Assembly: GCA_018398765.1 (NCBI GenBank)
Contig: JAHBMJ010004262.1
Location: 64,050 to 128,049 of the forward strand
Source: Chromera velia
Taxonomy: Eukaryota > Sar > Chromeraceae
Reading direction: 5' to 3'
DNA: 64,000 nt
Under the pieces are notes generated by a model, which did not search any database, was not told the DNA's origin, and saw only the letters and a program-made list of their open reading frames with translations. The position numbers were made by a program, and so were the translations under genes. Of this stretch, positions 1 through 11,798 are shown piece after piece; within the stretch, counting starts at the first letter, position 1; each line of letters opens with the position of its first letter.

Positions 1-152
1 CTTGTATGATTAAAAGCATTTAAGAAGTAAGAAAAGGAGGCTAGAAAGAAGGAAAGACGAACGTAAAGAAACAAGTTCAAACAACTTTAAAAAAATAAAT
101 TTAAGAAAGATATAAGGCAGAAAGCTAGGCAGAAAGGTCCCAGAATGATAAG

Positions 153-760
153 AAGTAACCCATAAGAAGAGAGAGGGTTTTCCATTCCCCTCTGTGTATC
201 TCAGGAAAAGAACGTTCATGGTGATTCTGAAAAGTGTGAAAGAAAAGAGAAGTGAACTCTCGATTTCCTTTTCCTTTTTCTTCTCTGTTTGAAAGTTTCT
301 TTTCTGCAACTCTCTCTGTTACCTCACCCTTTTTGAGTCGGACAGAACAACAGGAAGCAACCCACAAGAAGAGAGAGGGTCTTCCATGATTCCTTTCTGT
401 GTGTCTCGGGAAAAGAATGTTCTTGGTTACTCAGAAAAGTATGAAAGAAAACAGAAGAGTACTTCTCTCTTTTTCTCACTTAGTCTCAATTCTTCGTTCT
501 TTTTTCTCGCTCTGGTTGAAGTTTCCTTTCTTGTTACTCTCTTTGACAGTGTTACTTCATCTTTCTGAGTCAGATAGAATGATAAGAAGCAACCCATAAG
601 AAGAGAGCGCGCTTTACCGTTCCCCTTTGCGCGTCTCGGGAAAAGAAACGTTCTTGGTTACTCTGAAAAGTATAAAATAAACGTGTTCTCTCTCTCACTT
701 GGTCTTAATCTCTTCTCTCAATTCTTTCTCTCCCGTTCTCTCCTTTTCACTCTTGCGTTT
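153..760. repeat. Three-copy tandem repeat, units about 200-230 bp
   Basis: The phrase AAGYAACCCAYAAGAAGAGA recurs at 153, 355 and 587. After each copy comes the same order of blocks: a TTCC-rich stretch, a CTCGGGAAAAGAA block, a GAAAAGTATGAAA-like block and a CT-rich tail. The spacings are 202 and 232 bp. Copies differ by many substitutions and small indels, so the array is old. Open frames here are by-products of the CT/GA strand bias. No gene is seen in bases 1-1007. Confidence 0.75.
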
Positions 761-1007
761 CAGCACTAAAAGTCATTTCACCTTTGGCAGCCTTTTGTCC
801 CTCTGCCAGATAGCCCCAGATCGGAACGAGAAAGCCATTCAGATGAAGGAAAAATGATATCACATGTGCTTTTTCTTCAATTGTACGGGCCGGTCAGGGA
901 GGTCTGATGCGTTTAGGCGCTTTCCTTGGGAGCTGCACGTCAGATATTCGGCATTGGGGCGGGAGGCCAATCCTCCAGACATAAATCCTAATCCTAATCC
1001 TAAATTT

Positions 1008-1843
1008 TAGGGCTGGGAAAAGGTTCATTGAGAAAAGGTTCAAATATGAAAAAGTAAACCTGTTGAACCTGTTTTGAACCTGTTGAACCTGTTAAACCTG
1101 TTTTGAACCTGTTTTGGAGGCCAGACGCGCGGCCACTGGCACAAGGCCGGCCAGGCCCGCGCCGCCCGCGGCCCATGTAGGTGAAATAAGGAGCCGGAGC
1201 CGTGCACACAGCAACTGTCCCCAGCCGGTTCAATCTATTGTGTCGGACAGACGCATGTCAGCATATGTCAGCATCATATGTCAGTATGAAAACTCATGCT
1301 GACAGTTACAGAAGTGAAGAAGTACACGTGACTTACCAAGTTTTCCACTTGCAAGGTCACTGGCAAAGAGGCGGCGGGAGTAGCAGGTCAAAGAGACGGC
1401 GGTACATGGAGAAGGAGAGGGGGAGCGGGGGCCGCGGGGCAACTGGTGAGCAGATGAAAGAAAGAAAGAAACGCTGTGATGGTCTTATATTGACTAAATT
1501 GTCATGATTGATATGATCATATAAATTTAATTATGACATTTTCCAATTTTTTCAGGCTTTTTTGATTACTAATTTTCGACTATAAACAGTGAATAACTTG
1601 AGACTAGCACCTAATGTGAGCGTAAATATTGATTTAAACTATTTAAAAACACTACTAAGGCATAGATTCTATAATAAAACGTTCTAAAAATGCATTAAAG
1701 CCTAATTTAAAGGCATAAAATAACATGAAAAAATGAGGTTTCTATTAATTAAAAGTGAACCTGTTTTTGAACCTGTTTTTGAACTTGATTCAGGTTCATT
1801 ACTTCGAAGTGAACCTTGAACCTTGAACCTTTTCCTAGCACTA
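1008..1843. mobile_element. Non-autonomous hAT-like element A (836 bp)
   Basis: The left end reads TAGGGCTGGGAAAAGGTTCA. The right end, read on the other strand, is TAGTGCTAGGAAAAGGTTCA, so these are imperfect terminal inverted repeats. Inside both ends lie many short copies of AACAGGTTCA-like words (GAACCTGTTTT on the plus strand) at about 1055-1116 and 1755-1830, typical of subterminal transposase-binding repeats. The ends match element B at 37740-39981, which has an 8-bp target duplication. The duplication of this copy is not clean. There is no transposase frame. What it is follows from the similarity to B; family membership (hAT) is inferred. Confidence 0.6.
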
Positions 1844-2777
1844 ATTCCTAATATATATATTGCTAAAATATTTCCGGCAAGCACCCACCTAGTTGACGGT
1901 TTTATCTAGTATTGACTAGTAAGCATTTAACTGGGTATTTAAGTTATTTTTAAGTCATAAGAGTTAGTCTTTAGTAAAAGACTGCTTACTAAGCTGCCCT
2001 TTCTACATAAATCTATTAGACATTATACTAGACATAAATTCTTAACTAGATTTTCAGTCTCATACTCCATATGGATCATAAGATCGACTGTACGAGCAGT
2101 TTGTAAAACCGCCACCGGCTATTCCTAAGGCTATTCCAAAACCGCGCCAGTAAAAATAGTAATTAACTACTAGGAATTCCACTGGCAATTCTTTAGGGAA
2201 CATGTACTAATTAACGTGCATTGTTGCACAATGATGGCGCCCAATGTTTATATTTAATTCGCAAGCGAAATGAATCCTCGTCTTCATTCATTCATCAACC
2301 AAGCACAAAGGGCGTTTCACAACGGAGGCAGCTCACAACGTGCGGTCATGACCGTCATGATGTACAAAGAGTCACAGGAGAGATGCACGCCTCAACTTGC
2401 CCTCAATTCCACAAAGGAGAGAATTAAAACTTCACGGACATGGTGGGGTGAAGAAGGTTTAGTACCGGAAAGAGCCTAGCTGAATGCCCCCCACGGAGGC
2501 ATGCAGGCTGACACGGCAATTTGCTGTCAAGCTTTGAGACCAGGGAGAGACCAGCCATGAATTTCTTGTTTCTGATGACACGCAAGCAGGGAAGACAGAC
2601 TGCATGCCAGCCACAGGCTGTGTGTCGGTTGAGAGATAGATGGAAGGCCCCCCACTGATGACTCTGCAAGGAGAGGCCCATAAGAATGGCGAAGCTTCTT
2701 GACAAATTTGGCACTAGGGCAGAAATGAGAGCGAATGGGTGTAGCCGGCCTTTTTTCGTAACGTTCCGGGATTGAAT
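1844..2777. other. Intergenic, no gene seen
   Basis: AT-rich to about 2220, then mixed composition up to the 3' end of the minus-strand membrane-protein gene. The short frames here have no recognisable domain and no matching splice signals. The last few hundred bases may be the 3' untranslated region of that gene. Confidence 0.5.
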
Positions 2778-5700
2778 TCAGGCCAAAACGTCCATTTGTT
2801 GTGTTTCCTTTTCACTGTCTCTCTCCCCCTCAGTCTGCTCCTCCGACTCCTCTCCATCCCCCCCTTCCTCTGTCTCCCTTCCCTCGTCATCTGCCTCTGC
2901 CTCTGCCGCAGCTTCATGCTGCCTCTCCAGTGCCTCCGCGTCTTCCTCGTCATCGTCGTCGTTCACCCCCCAACTGCTCCCGTCCTCGTCTGTGACCACT
3001 GCATGATGACCAGACCGCACCCCCCCGGCCGGCCGATGGGAGGACCCGGCAGCGGGACGGATGCGGGACTTCAGGGCATGCCAGAAACCGCGATTGCCTG
3101 TTCTCCTTCCCCCTGCGTCTGCAGACACCGTCTCGAAGACGAAGACGAAGACGAGCATACACGGAAGCAAGCCACTTTCATAGAGGTGCAAATCAAGTCT
3201 TCGATACATTTGGCTACATACCTGTTTTGAGACTCACAACTGGGCGCAAGACTTGTGAGAAGCAAAAGGGAGAGACAGACGGATCACACGGGAAGCAGTT
3301 GAATGGGGGGCAAAGAAGAGTCTGCTTATCTTGTTTCTTTTTCCTCTTCTCTTCGACAAAGAAGGTTCACAGTCGATCCAAGTGACCGAAGGTTGGAAGA
3401 ACGGAAGGAAGAGAAGACAAGCAAGCAAGCAAGCAAGTAAGAAGCAAAGAAAGAAATCAAGTGGATGCCTTCGTTTTCACTTTCAGAACAGTAAATGGTC
3501 TGTCTGATCTAATTAATTCCACCCCCACCCCCACTCCTGTGCCCACCTCCCGCTGATGGGTCTCCAAGCATTCCGCTCCTCTCATGCTCCCCGTCCTCGT
3601 CCTCTGGCATCTTCAAGTCGGCCATCACCTTGATCGCACAGAAGAAGAAGGTCGCAATCAGGGCGAACAGAGAGAGACGCTGCAAAAGGATAGGCAGACA
3701 GACAGACACGAAAGGCTCAAGAGAAAATACATCTGTCGATCGATCTGCCTTGCCAATCCTGTCGAATCATGGAAAAGAGGCTGTCATTAGCCCCCTTTCT
3801 TTGCCCTCTCTTTTATCAGGTTTGTGTGCAACTACAAGGAATACCAAGATGGAAAGACGAACAAGAAGAAAAGAACGCAGACATCGAGATATACGGATGA
3901 ACCCTGTACCAAACCTCCGAAGCAAAGCAAAAGAACGGGGTCGCGCTCTGTCATCACAAACTTATGCAGTGCACGCCCCGACAGGAACAAAAGAGAAAAA
4001 ACGTGCCAAAATCCTCTCAAGCCTGCTGTCAGGGTGCGAGTTTTCGAAGAGCGACATCTTGGTGTCTCCACATTTTTTACCTCGAGTTCATGCGTGAAAT
4101 GAAACAACGGTACGGAATCGCACCCTTTTACAACGTTCCTACCCACCCAATCAACCCACGAACCCAAATGAATCCTGCCACAGTGACTCTCTCCATCACT
4201 GAGGGTGCGGCCTGCCCATCGGCATTTGCTGCCAGCCAGTAGGCTACCGAGACCTCCACCTCCTCTGGCTTGTCGCTGAACAGAAGGACGATGGCGGTGG
4301 CCCGACCAGAGCCGGAGGGGTTTGAAGACATGTAAGAGGAGGAAGAGGAAGAGGATGACCGGGTCGATCTGCTGCCTCTGTGCCCCCCCATTGCATCGGA
4401 AGAGAGGACCCTCCTTGTCTGACCACGACACTCCTGCGAGCATTCAGATTGTTCAATCGTCGAATGCTTTTAACAAACAAACGAAGGATCTTTGATCAGC
4501 ACGCAAAGAGAAGGAAGGCAACCAGGCGTCTGTATCAAATCGCAGGACTCCAGAATTGTAGGCGGGGGCAAAAGGATGGGGAAAGACTGTGAAGAAAAAC
4601 CACAAAGCACATTTTCTGGTCTTCCATTCCCTTTCTGCCCCCCCTCCCTCAAGCAAATGGACGCGGTGAAGCAAAAACAGCTGGAACAATCCACTCCTTT
4701 ACCCTCACCCTCCTACCCCTGCCCCCCAAACCCTTTCATCCAGACCTTCAATTCGCTCTCCAGCCACGCCGTGAAATGAGAAGAGGACGACAAAGCTGCC
4801 ACCCCCTGTCCCTCCCCAACGCTTTCTGCTGCCACGCGCACTGTCCCCTTCCTGTTCCGCACATCCTCCACTGCCTCGAGAGACAACACCGATGGACCGT
4901 AATTGTCCACAGGAAGTGTCAAAGAATCGACCACTGCGGTTAACGCACGATAGGCCGAACCCCGCCCTTCATTGTTAACCTCTGCCTGCTGCTGCAGCAG
5001 CCAGGGACGGAACTCATCAACGTGCTCACGCAGACACTCTCTGCTGTCTACTGTGAGAACCTCTCGGGCCCTGTCGAGCAGCCCCAAGACCTTGACACCC
5101 TCTGACAAACCTCTGACAGTCACCACAGGGGTGATACGATGATTCGGCCCTATGCCCTCCTGTGCAATCACATCCTCGATGCCCTCACTCCCCTCGCCGT
5201 CTCCCGCCCCGTCGGCGTGTCTGGCCCTCTTCTGCCACAGTTGGAAATCGGGAGAGACGTCGGAGGGTGTGGAGGCAAAGGAGACGAGGATGAAGGTGGG
5301 CATGCCCGGGCGGACTGGGACGGTTTGACGCCAGTCGGAGGGTGCGAGGACCTCTCCACACACCTCTGCTGCCACCTCTTCCTCGAAATCTGCGGGGGCA
5401 GAATCCTCCGTCGAGGGGCTCCTGTTGCTGCCTGTGGGGGATTTGGGTGCGGTTTTTCGGCAGTAGGCGAGGGCTTGGGGGTTCTCTCGGAGGCCTGTCA
5501 TTTCAAAATCAAACACCTTGAAGGGCGGGTGGGTGGGAGGAGAGAAGGCAAAGGAACCCTCAGGGAAGGGGAAAGCGGATGAGGAGGAGGAGGAAGAAGA
5601 TGCACTCTCGAGCTCTCTAAGAGAACTCTGGGCAGAGTCCGAACTGGAAGGGGCGGAAGGGGGCTTTTCCTCTTCTTTCTCTTCTTCCTTTTCCTCCAGG

Positions 5701-7764
5701 TGTCTCTGATGCTGGTGGGATTCTGTCGGGGTTTCCGGTTCTCTTCTTTGTTGGCTCTGCTTCAGCTCACTCATCAGTGTGTGCAGATCGACAAACCTGT
5801 TTACATTAGGGCGAGCAGAGGAGAGAGAGGAGGGAGACAAACGCATATTTTGTTCATTCATTTGTTCGGTCGTGTCAATCCACAGGAAGCCTTTCAAGGG
5901 GGGCGCGGGGGGGAAAGACTAATGAGAGAAAACAGAGCAAGCACAAAGGCAGAACACAATAGTAGTTTCCTAGAGGGGGGTGGCATTGGGGGTTGAAACG
6001 AGCAAATTTGAACGACCGCATCCAGGAACAAATCATGGAGGAATGGTAAGTACTGGGTGCAAACATATGAACTCTCGTAATCGCCCACCTGTCGAAATAG
6101 TGGCAGCTGTTGTCTTTCCTCTTCTTCATGCCACCTCCCGAACTTCCCCCACTCCGCACATGAACAGTCGACTTTGGCTTGGGTTTTGGTTTCTGCTGCT
6201 GCTGCTGCTGCTGCTGAGGCAAAGAGGAAGCAGACTGTGAGAGCCAGCGCTTGTTTCTCACATCGTTGGAAGAGGAAGAGGAAGCTCCCCAAGAGGAACT
6301 TCGAGTCGGAAGAGAGGGCTCCTCTATGTCCCCCCCGCTTTCAATGTCCAGCGCCATGTGCTCTTTCTTCCACTCTTCTGTCAACTCAAACTGGAGGGTC
6401 ACGGTCATGTTCGCCTGCACAGGCAGGGAGCTGCCCACTCCCTCTGAGGAAGAAGAGAACCAGCCCCCGGCTCCCTGACTTCCATTTGAAGAACGCAGAA
6501 GAAGACGCCGAGGAGGCATGCCCCTTCCAAACCCGCCTGCTGCTGCCTGGAGCTCTGCATCTTCTTCCTCTTGTCTGGCAGCCTCGAGGAAGTTCTGCTT
6601 CTCCTTCCACCACACGGCAACGAACAGCGGGGCCTCGAAGCAAGAGAAACTGTCAGGATCTCCGTCTGCTATCACGGTCATGGCACTTTCCTTCTCGGAG
6701 TGCAACCAGGAACAGAAGTCAACCACATCTGCGAGAAACAAACCACAGAAACAGCAGAAGAAAAGCAGGGAGAGATACACGTATCAGTTGAGTGCAGCAA
6801 CTGTACAGAGAGAAATTCAGCCAGAAATCTCCTCCCAATATCGCAGCAATAAGCAGGTTTTTGCTAATGGCGGCAGACAGGCCTTTCAGGTCTACCGAGC
6901 GTGATGTGTTTTTGCGTCCTCTCCCTCCCTTTCCTCTTTCCCCCCTTCCCTTCCAAGCCAAAACGGTCGACCGACCGACCGACCGACTGACCGTAGTTGA
7001 ATGCCGTGGGATCGGAGAAGAATTTGGACATCAGGAGGTGGGGCGAGTTGGCCTCCACCTCGATGTGCACAGCTGCAAGGAGATCGCAATGTTCACACCA
7101 GGAAGAAAGAAGGGTGGAACATCAGAGAGGGGAAAGAGAAGCGTGCGCGCTCGTATGAAAATCTGTCAAGGAACAAAGAAATGTACAAATTACAAAAGAG
7201 TGGGACGAAAATACGGCCCCTAAAGGCACGCAACGGAGACGAGACGGATCCATATGTACACCTGAGCCCCTCTCTCATCAAAAGATCTCTTCAGTCTCCC
7301 TCTTTCTCTTCTTTGATTCTCTCATCACGCTCACCCTTGATGGGGGGAAGGCTCTCGAGATCATGAGAGACTTTGAAGCATCTGCATGCAGAAAAAGCAA
7401 ACGAAAAAGAAATGAAAAAGCCCGCCATCCACGGAGAGAACCATGTGAAACATCAAAGGAGGCGACAAAGAAATGGACATCAAAACAATTGGGAAGCCCT
7501 TGCGGAAACAAAAGAAAATCGATGTAAATGGCACCCCGAGTGTAGAATTGCAAAAGATCAAAATGCTTTCCAGCCGCCTGACTGCAGCGAATCCTTCTCC
7601 CCTTCGATTTGGAGGGAGACGACGTTGACTCCAAATTTGTCAATCTCTTTCGGATCGATGGGGAGGCTAATGTCTCTGCACTCCGGCTGAGCCTTTCTTC
7701 CCTCTGCACCCCCGGCAGCCACAGCGACCACACAGAAGGCAAGCCACTCGGTGGAGCTCTTCAT
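2778..7764 (-). CDS. Predicted single-pass type I membrane protein, 8 exons, 921 aa, function unknown
   Basis: Exons joined by phase: 7764-7583, 7381-7335, 7072-6992, 6728-6089, 5796-4746, 4433-4143, 3679-3547, 3118-2778; every junction keeps the frame. The start is MKSSTEW followed by a hydrophobic stretch, a likely signal peptide (residues 1 to about 22). Residues 25-160 form a cysteine-containing folded-looking region (VHIEVEANSPHLLMSKFF, then DFCSWLHSEKES). Residues 160-460 are Ser/Glu/Gln-rich with a run of eight Gln. Residues 460-760 look folded again. A hydrophobic segment (LSLFALIATFFFCAIKV, about 766-782) is the likely membrane anchor, followed by a very acidic tail ending QQMDVLA. 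I recognise no family. The junctions at 4746/4433 and 4143/3679 are the least certain, and an extra small exon in either intron is possible. Confidence 0.7.
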
Positions 7765-8062
7765 AATCACTGCCCCCAGATTCTTTTCTTTCAGAGGGAA
7801 ATGCTCGCAACTGCGAGACTGGATCAAATCTTTTAAAGCTTGTGCAAGAAGATAGGCGTCTCTGGTCTCCTCTGACCCCCCAACCCGATTTTTCTTATGG
7901 GAGCGTAGACTCCGAAGTCAGTGCATTGCTGACGAAGTAGGGAAGCTCCCGAATCGTGCCAGACTATATATTAAAAGGTACTCTGAGTCCGCACACGACC
8001 ACCTATGGCCAGCATTGAACAAGCAGATCGAACCATCCATATACCGGAACATACCGGAATTG
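7765..8062. promoter_or_regulatory. Intergenic; presumed promoter side of the membrane-protein gene
   Basis: About 300 bases between the start codon of the minus-strand membrane-protein gene and the left end of the minisatellite element. No TATA-like box or other motif could be fixed. Called only from position. Confidence 0.25.
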
Positions 8063-11000
8063 TAATGTCCCTACGGGACATGCCGTGGCCCCCAGGGGTG
8101 AGATAGGGATAAATAGGGTGAGAGGTGCGTTCATGATCGTGGTACATGCAGCAGGTTGTTGGCCGTGCAAAGGCGTAGCCGCGGTATGTGTAAATGCCGC
8201 AGAGGGCCGGAGATGGCTGGACGGGCTTCAAAGCGATTGAGAGGCTTCGGAGGAGGAGGGCGACTAGGCGTGAGGGATTAGTTAAATGATAAAACTAGTT
8301 AATTAAAAACTGTGTTCAGCGACATGTATACAAAGCGACACTAAAAATCAAATTGAGAAGAAGAAATAAGAAGAGCTCTACTATTAGATACGTTTACTAA
8401 TATTTGTAAATATTTGCTAATAAAAAAATTAATATCATACAAGGACTTCGCTAATACATAGTACTAGTAGTCGTGAATAACTGTGAAAGAGAAAATGAAA
8501 TTGTAACCGCACCAACACATTACTGATATATAAATCTTTAACAAATTATTTTTGCTTACATAAAAAAATTTTAAAAAATATAAAACAAAAATTCTAGTAA
8601 AAATCATAATGCAGCTCCCCGCTTACTAAATCTACTTACATTTTTATTTTTTATTTACGGAGTCAATATATAGGTCTTTTACTATCTTTTATATACAGAC
8701 ACACATGCTGTAATCTTTTATTCATTTACTTTCATTTATAGATCATTCTAGTACTAGCCAAACATTATATACACCTTCTATTATCAACTTGCTCTTTTAA
8801 ATCATCTATGACTGAGACTGTGAGCTAGTCTATAAAATATTTGAACACAATGTTATATAAGACCAAAACTATACGCTTGCTACGTTTGTTGTATTAGTTA
8901 CTGTAGTTGACTGTACTCACTTACTCACTCACCAACATACTTAGCCACTGACTCACTGAGTCATTCTTGCTTTCCTCACCCATTCACTTACTCACTGTCT
9001 TACTTGCTCACTCACTTAATCCCTCATTTTCCCTGTCTCTCTTCGATCACTCACCCACATACCCAAAGTTGACGGCTTCTATTAACATTCTCACATCCAC
9101 ACGCCTGAACGGCTTTTATTCACACACTCGCTCTCTCTATCTCTCTTCGTTTATTTCTATTTCAGGCCCTAGCGGCTTGAAGTTCTGTTTACACACTGAA
9201 TCTCATTCTCTCTTAGTGACAGGCTGTCTCTATTTATTCAGGTACCCACACGCCCATGCAAACATCTTCTGTTGACATGCTTGTGCGAGTCCTTATCCCT
9301 CTTCATTCACCCACACGCCCAAACGGCTCCTCTTTACCTAGCCTGCTCACACCGCTTCATACACTCGCTTTCCCTGTCGGTGTTCATTCACCCACACCGT
9401 TGTAATACCCAAAACGGCTTCTGTTTACACACTCGCTCTCCATGTCTCTCTTCATTATTCTTCATTGATTCACTGCATGAGGCCCAAGCGGCTTCTGTTC
9501 ACACACTCGCTCGTCTTGTATCTCCTTGTCTCTCTTCATTCACCCAAACGTCCAAACGGCTTCTGTTCATACACTCGCTCTCCCTATCTCTCTTAATTCA
9601 TCAGCAGGCCCAAGCGGCTTCTGTTCATGTACTTGATATCTCTTCATTCATCCACAGGCCTAGCCATAGGCTCGTGCAGCTTTTGTTCAATGACACATAA
9701 TTGATCCCTCTTCATTCATCCACGGGCCCAAACGGCTCCTGTTTCTAGCTTCTGTTTACACACTCGTTCTCCTTGTCTCTCTTTCTTCGCCCACATGCCC
9801 ATTAGCAAGTGGCTTCTGTTCATATACTTGCTCTCCTTGTATCTCTTTTTCTCCCTTCATTCTCCCTTCATTTACTCACACGTCCAAATAGCTTCTATTT
9901 ACACACTCGCTCTCCTTGTATCTCCTTTTCTCCCTTCATTCACCCACACGCCCAAACGGCTTCTATTCACATACTTGCTCTCCTTGTATCTCTTTTTCTC
10001 CCTTCATTCTCCCTTCATTCACCCACACGCCCAAATGGCTTCTGTTCACACACTCGTTCTCCCTGTCTGAGACTCTCTTCACTCATCTACAGGCCTAAGC
10101 GGCTTCTGTATGTTTCTGTTCACACAGTTGATCTCTCTTCATTCATCCATAGGCCTAACCAGCGGCCCAAGCGGCTTTTCTTCAATGACACACAATTGAT
10201 TTCTCTTCATCCATCCATGGGCCCATGCAAGCGGCTTCTATTTATATATTCGTTCTCCTTGTCTCACCCGCACGCCCAAACGGCTTCTGTTCATAAACTC
10301 ATACATCCTCATAAACATGCCCGCTTTCTCCGTTTCTCTTCATTCATCCACCTGCAGGCCTAAGCGGATTCTGTTACTGCACACACTTTCTTTCCATGCC
10401 CGTGTACCCATATGTTAGCCCACACATGCCCAAACATTCACCCACACGCCCAAACGGCTTCTGTTCACACACTTGCTTACCTAGCTTTATCTACAGGCCC
10501 AAACGGCTTCTGCTCACATCTCTCCCTCTTGAACTCACCAAGCGCTGAACCTATACGCGGTGAGCCTTTCCACAATATTTTAAAGCGAATACTACAGGAT
10601 CGACAATGACACACACTATATATAGAGAGTATTTTGCGTCCCAAATCTTCAAGTGGAGGTAGAAGGAAGTCGAGAAACTAGGTGCTGAAGAACGATAAGA
10701 AGGGGCCAAGTAGAGAGAAAGAAGATGGGCAAAAAGAGATTTCTGCAGATCAAATTAACCGTTTTCCCCCTTTGTTAAGCGTACTCAGTCATAGTACGGC
10801 TTACTCCTAACTCTGTAAGGCGGTATGTCTTAACTTACCACTGAGCTTGGTAGTATAGTCAAACAACCGAGCAATTCAGAACAGCTTCACTTAGACGGTA
10901 TGCTTTACCGCCTTCCTCGAAAACTACACAGATGATCGAATTTACGTACAATTCCTCTCCATGTGTGTTTTTGCATATATGTACCGATACATCAAGGTTA

Positions 11001-11159
11001 GACAAAAGGTGCTTGTTCGCCATGCGCTGTACAGTTGCCGGAAAGCGCGGGTCCCGAAAGGCAAATGTAACCCGATTTATTGGTAATTCGACTTTTTTTT
11101 TTCCATAGGTGCGGCTACTATAAGGGCCTTAACAGATACCATGGCCGGGGGCCACGGCA
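8063..11159. mobile_element. Minisatellite-bearing repeat element, copy 1 (3,097 bp)
   Basis: The same element occurs at 44013-46807, same orientation. Both copies begin TAATGTCCCTACGGGACATG followed by CCGTGGCCCC, and both end GATACCATGGCCGGGGGCCA then CGGCA. TGCCGTGGCCCC near the left end is repeated inverted at the right end. Between the ends both copies hold, in order: an AT-rich stretch, a (CACT)n-like patch, a long minisatellite, and a conserved right block with GCGGTATGTCTTAACTTACC. Outside these ends the flanks differ. No transposase, reverse transcriptase or Rep/helicase frame is present, so it is non-autonomous; its class is unknown. No target duplication is recognisable. Confidence 0.7.
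8960..10540. repeat. Minisatellite inside repeat element copy 1
   Basis: Units of roughly 55-80 bp share CCCACACGCCCAAACGGCTT followed by CTGTTCACACACTCGCTCTCC and a CTCTCTTCATTCA tail. More than twenty diverged units are present. Long open frames across it (for example 9809-10363 on the plus strand) come from the repeat and are not genes. Confidence 0.85.
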
Positions 11160-11798
11160 CCATCCGCGCGGAAGTTGAAGATTCGAAATGATTCGAAAGG
11201 GATTGAATTTTGATGAATTTTGTGCATTAAATTTTTAGCCCCGGTGCGGGACGCCGGGAGCCCTCGAGCTGCTGGATCGAAAATGATTCGCGCGGGCCCC
11301 GATATGGCCCACTCCCACAATTTGCCTGGCAGGCTGCGTGACCTCTTAATTCTCCATGCACTCGTGGGAGAGGAGGAGAATTTTGCAACACTGCTTGGCC
11401 GCTTGGAGGGCATCCACATGGTTGTTGTATTGTATTGTATTGCCCAATTTTGCAATTTTGCAACACGGTATTGCCGACTTGCTTATAAAATAATTTTAAA
11501 AAATTAAAAAAGAAAAAGATGCATGATCGCGATACAAATTCAAATTCCCATCGTGCATATATCGATATATCGGCAGAAGAATATGAATACTATATAACTG
11601 CATGCGATTGGGAGAATCGCTCATCAACGCAGGGCAACAAACTGCCAATCGGCACGTCGATCGATTGACCCTGGTTGCAATCAGTGTCGATTTGGGAAGG
11701 CACGGTCCCATCGAGAACAAATTTGCTGTGACGTCTCGATCCTTTTCAAACAGGGATTGCCTCTGTCCGTCGAGCCAATCTGCCAGGATTTCAGGGCC
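11160..11798 (+). promoter_or_regulatory. Upstream region of the FG-rich gene
   Basis: Non-coding stretch between the minisatellite element and the ATG at 11799. A pyrimidine-rich tract ending in CAG lies at about 11737-11753, so an untranslated first exon and intron are possible. No other motif is certain. Confidence 0.3.

Noticed and set aside
985-1003. CCTAAT repeats that might be telomeric
   Set aside because: Only about three units and next to a transposon end; TTTAGGG-type telomere arrays would be longer and pure.
2772-3230. 152-codon plus-strand frame
   Set aside because: Antisense of the acidic terminal exon of the membrane-protein gene; Asp/Glu codon runs give Leu/Ser-rich frames on the other strand.
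9272-10363. Plus-strand frames of 90-184 codons rich in HTRSP/LSLF
   Set aside because: They are the minisatellite read through; the same peptides recur in the second element copy and all three frames stay open.
8063-11159. Helitron
   Set aside because: There is a hairpin at the right end, but no TC start, no CTRR end and no Rep/helicase frame in either copy.
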